The position numbers were made by a program, and so were the translations under genes. This document shows, piece by piece, positions 16,196 through 17,590 of a stretch of DNA of 17,590 nt. Each line of letters begins with the position of its first letter. Positions within the stretch are counted from its first letter, which is position 1. Source of the stretch: an uncultured Muribaculaceae bacterium (GTDB taxonomy: Bacteria > Bacteroidota > Bacteroidia > Bacteroidales > Muribaculaceae); NCBI GenBank assembly GCA_904502025.1, contig CAJGDJ010000035.1, forward strand, positions 1 to 17,590, written 5' to 3'. A model generated the notes under the pieces. The model was not told where the DNA came from. It made no database searches and was given only the letters and a program-made list of their open reading frames with translations.

Positions 16196-17461
16196 ATGAA
16201 TGTTTCAATTATTGTTATCGGAGATGAAATCCTCATCGGGCAAGTGATTGACACGAATTCGGGAGATATAGCTCGAATGATAGGTCCTTATGGGTGGAAA
16301 GTTAATGACGTGCAAGTGGTTGGCGATGATTCAACGCAAATTCTTCGTGCTACCAATCGTGCTTTTGAATTGAGCGACATAGTTTTAACTACAGGAGGGT
16401 TGGGACCAACAAAAGACGATATCACTAAGTCAATACTTTGTCAATACTTTGGTGGAGAGCTATATGAAAATGCCGATGTGCTTGAGAATGTAAAAGAAGT
16501 TGTAGCAAAACGAGGACTAAAACTAAATACACTCACTGCAACACAAGCTATTGTGCCATCATCATGCAAAGTGATTCAAAACCGAGTAGGAACAGCACCA
16601 TTAATGTGGTTTGAGAAAGAAGGCAAAGTGCTTGTTGCCATGCCGGGAGTACCATTTGAAACTCAACAAATGTTTCGCGAGGCAGTATTACCAATGTTGT
16701 TAGCAAAGTTTCACAGCAATGTAACCATCGAACATCGCACTCTATTAATTACCGACTGGAGCGAATCGCGTCTTGCAATGGAAATTAGCGATTGGGAAAA
16801 CTCACTCCCCACATACATACACCTTGCATATCTACCAAAATCGGGATTGATACGCCTACGTCTTGATGGCACACATGCCGATGGCAACTTCATTAATCAA
16901 GAACTTGATAGATACAAAAACGAATTAATTGAGCGATTTGGCGACTATATTTTACACGATGACGACCTCACTCCACCCGAAATATTATTACATCATCTCA
17001 ACAGATTAGGACTCACCATTGCTACAGCCGAAAGTTGCACCGGAGGAAATATCGCACACCAAATCACCTCTATTGCAGGTAGTTCATCGGTTTTTATGGG
17101 TAGCGTTGTGGCATATAGCAATGATGTAAAACATCGCGTGTTAGGAGTAGCTAACGAGACACTCGAAGCCTTCGGAGCAGTAAGCATTCCCACTGTTGAA
17201 GAAATGGCACAAGGAGCTTGCCAAGTTATAGGCACCGACTGTTCTATCGTAACGTCGGGCATAGCCGGCCCAGGAGGAGGCACACCGGAGAAACCGGTTG
17301 GAACAGTCTGTATTGCGGTTAAAACACCTAAAGGCATCATTTCTGCTACTCATCATTTTCCAGGCAACCGTCATAGAGTAATTGACCGAGCTACTACAAC
17401 TGCAATCATCTCACTCATAAAAGAGTTGAAAAATACACAAAATCACATTTACATAAATTAA
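16196..17461 (+). CDS. cinA: CinA: MoaB-like domain fused to PncC nicotinamide-nucleotide amidase
   Basis: A 421-residue full-length CinA. The N-terminal MoCF/MoaB-like domain (about 1-170) shows GDEIL (9-13), TTGGLGPTKDD (65-75) and AMPGVPFE (148-155). In characterised CinA proteins (COG1058) it has ADP-ribose or NAD-derived pyrophosphatase activity. A middle linker domain covers about 180-255. The C-terminal PncC domain (about 260-415) carries TAESCTGG (277-284), with the presumed catalytic Ser280, and SGIAGPGGGTPEKPVGTV (354-371). PncC deamidates NMN to nicotinate mononucleotide and ammonia in the pyridine-nucleotide cycle. The name comes from competence-induced genes, but a housekeeping NAD-repair role is more likely here. 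The gene follows tsaD by 104 bp, and nadE, another NAD enzyme, is divergent from tsaD. All motifs are intact. Confidence 0.95.
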   Translation: MNVSIIVIGDEILIGQVIDTNSGDIARMIGPYGWKVNDVQVVGDDSTQILRATNRAFELSDIVLTTGGLGPTKDDITKSILCQYFGGELYENADVLENVKEVVAKRGLKLNTLTATQAIVPSSCKVIQNRVGTAPLMWFEKEGKVLVAMPGVPFETQQMFREAVLPMLLAKFHSNVTIEHRTLLITDWSESRLAMEISDWENSLPTYIHLAYLPKSGLIRLRLDGTHADGNFINQELDRYKNELIERFGDYILHDDDLTPPEILLHHLNRLGLTIATAESCTGGNIAHQITSIAGSSSVFMGSVVAYSNDVKHRVLGVANETLEAFGAVSIPTVEEMAQGACQVIGTDCSIVTSGIAGPGGGTPEKPVGTVCIAVKTPKGIISATHHFPGNRHRVIDRATTTAIISLIKELKNTQNHIYIN

Positions 17462-17521
17462 AAAACGAAGTGCGAAAATATGATGTTAAAATTACCATCA
17501 ATGATTCAACTTTATAAGGAC

Positions 17522-17555
17522 TGATTGGCAGTTGGGGCGTCCCAACTGCCAATCA
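17522..17555 (+). promoter_or_regulatory. 15-bp perfect hairpin before the next gene
   Basis: The arms TGATTGGCAGTTGGG (17522-17536) and CCCAACTGCCAATCA (17541-17555) pair perfectly around a GCGT loop. The hairpin is much more GC-rich than its surroundings. No T-run follows on either strand, so a classical intrinsic terminator is unlikely. It sits 60 bp after the cinA stop and about 25 bp before a strong ribosome-binding site. It could be a cis-acting leader structure, an RNA-processing site or a U-tract-less terminator. Confidence 0.7.
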
Positions 17556-17579
17556 ACAGCAGAAAAAACGAGCAATACG

Positions 17580-17590
17580 AAAAAAGGAGA
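17580..17590 (+). promoter_or_regulatory. ribosome-binding site of a gene starting beyond the window
   Basis: The window ends AAAAAAGGAGA, the strongest Shine-Dalgarno match seen here. A start codon is expected within about 10 bases past the edge. In related genomes, as I recall, cinA is often followed by rpmB (L28) and rpmG (L33). That identity cannot be tested here. Confidence 0.5.

Noticed and set aside
17522..17555. Hairpin as an insertion-sequence end, attC site or CRISPR repeat
   Set aside because: It is a single copy with no transposase or integrase, no target duplication and no spacer array in the window.

Overview
The window looks like core-genome DNA from an AT-rich member of the Bacteroidota, most likely Bacteroidales; I cannot name the genus. 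The evidence is several perfect TAnnTTTG -7 boxes (the Bacteroides-type primary sigma promoter) ahead of genes, AT-rich leaders mostly without Shine-Dalgarno sites, and a gene set typical of the group. No mobile element, CRISPR array, tRNA or rRNA was seen. Nine complete genes and one gene cut by the left edge can be supported.

Layout. 1-630 (-): N-terminal part of an ExbB/TolQ/MotA-family proton channel with its own promoter. 631-1190: a gene-free stretch whose right half is very C-rich and G-poor on the + strand. 1191-1964 (+): TerB + J-domain protein (DjlA-like). 3612-5111 and 2031-3605 (-): a two-gene unit of exported hydrolases, first a serine beta-lactamase-fold protein, then an EreA/ChaN/Tiki-superfamily protein. 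5251-6702 (-): a PLP beta-eliminating lyase with tyrosine-phenol-lyase-like active-site residues, ended by a clear intrinsic terminator whose T-tract doubles as part of the next promoter. 6703-7050: divergent control region with a perfect 19-bp palindrome over the lyase -7 box. 7051-11646 (+): TamB. 11670-13070 (+): sodium:alanine/glycine symporter (AGCS). 13138-14958 (-): NAD+ synthetase with an N-terminal nitrilase domain that has lost its catalytic cysteine. 15075-16091 (+): TsaD. 16196-17461 (+): CinA. The right edge holds a 15-bp perfect hairpin and an AAGGAG ribosome-binding site for a gene starting just outside.

Working together: TamB serves outer-membrane assembly and ExbB energises outer-membrane transport. 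The lyase and the symporter suggest amino-acid use, giving pyruvate and ammonia. NadE and the PncC domain of CinA both belong to pyridine-nucleotide metabolism: PncC turns NMN into NaMN plus ammonia, and NadE amidates NaAD to NAD+. TsaD makes the t6A tRNA modification.

I found no convincing multi-gene novel system. The best leads are the NadE with a disabled glutaminase centre, the atypical PLP lyase with its palindromic operator candidate, the divergent EreA/Tiki-fold protein, and the hairpin at the right edge.
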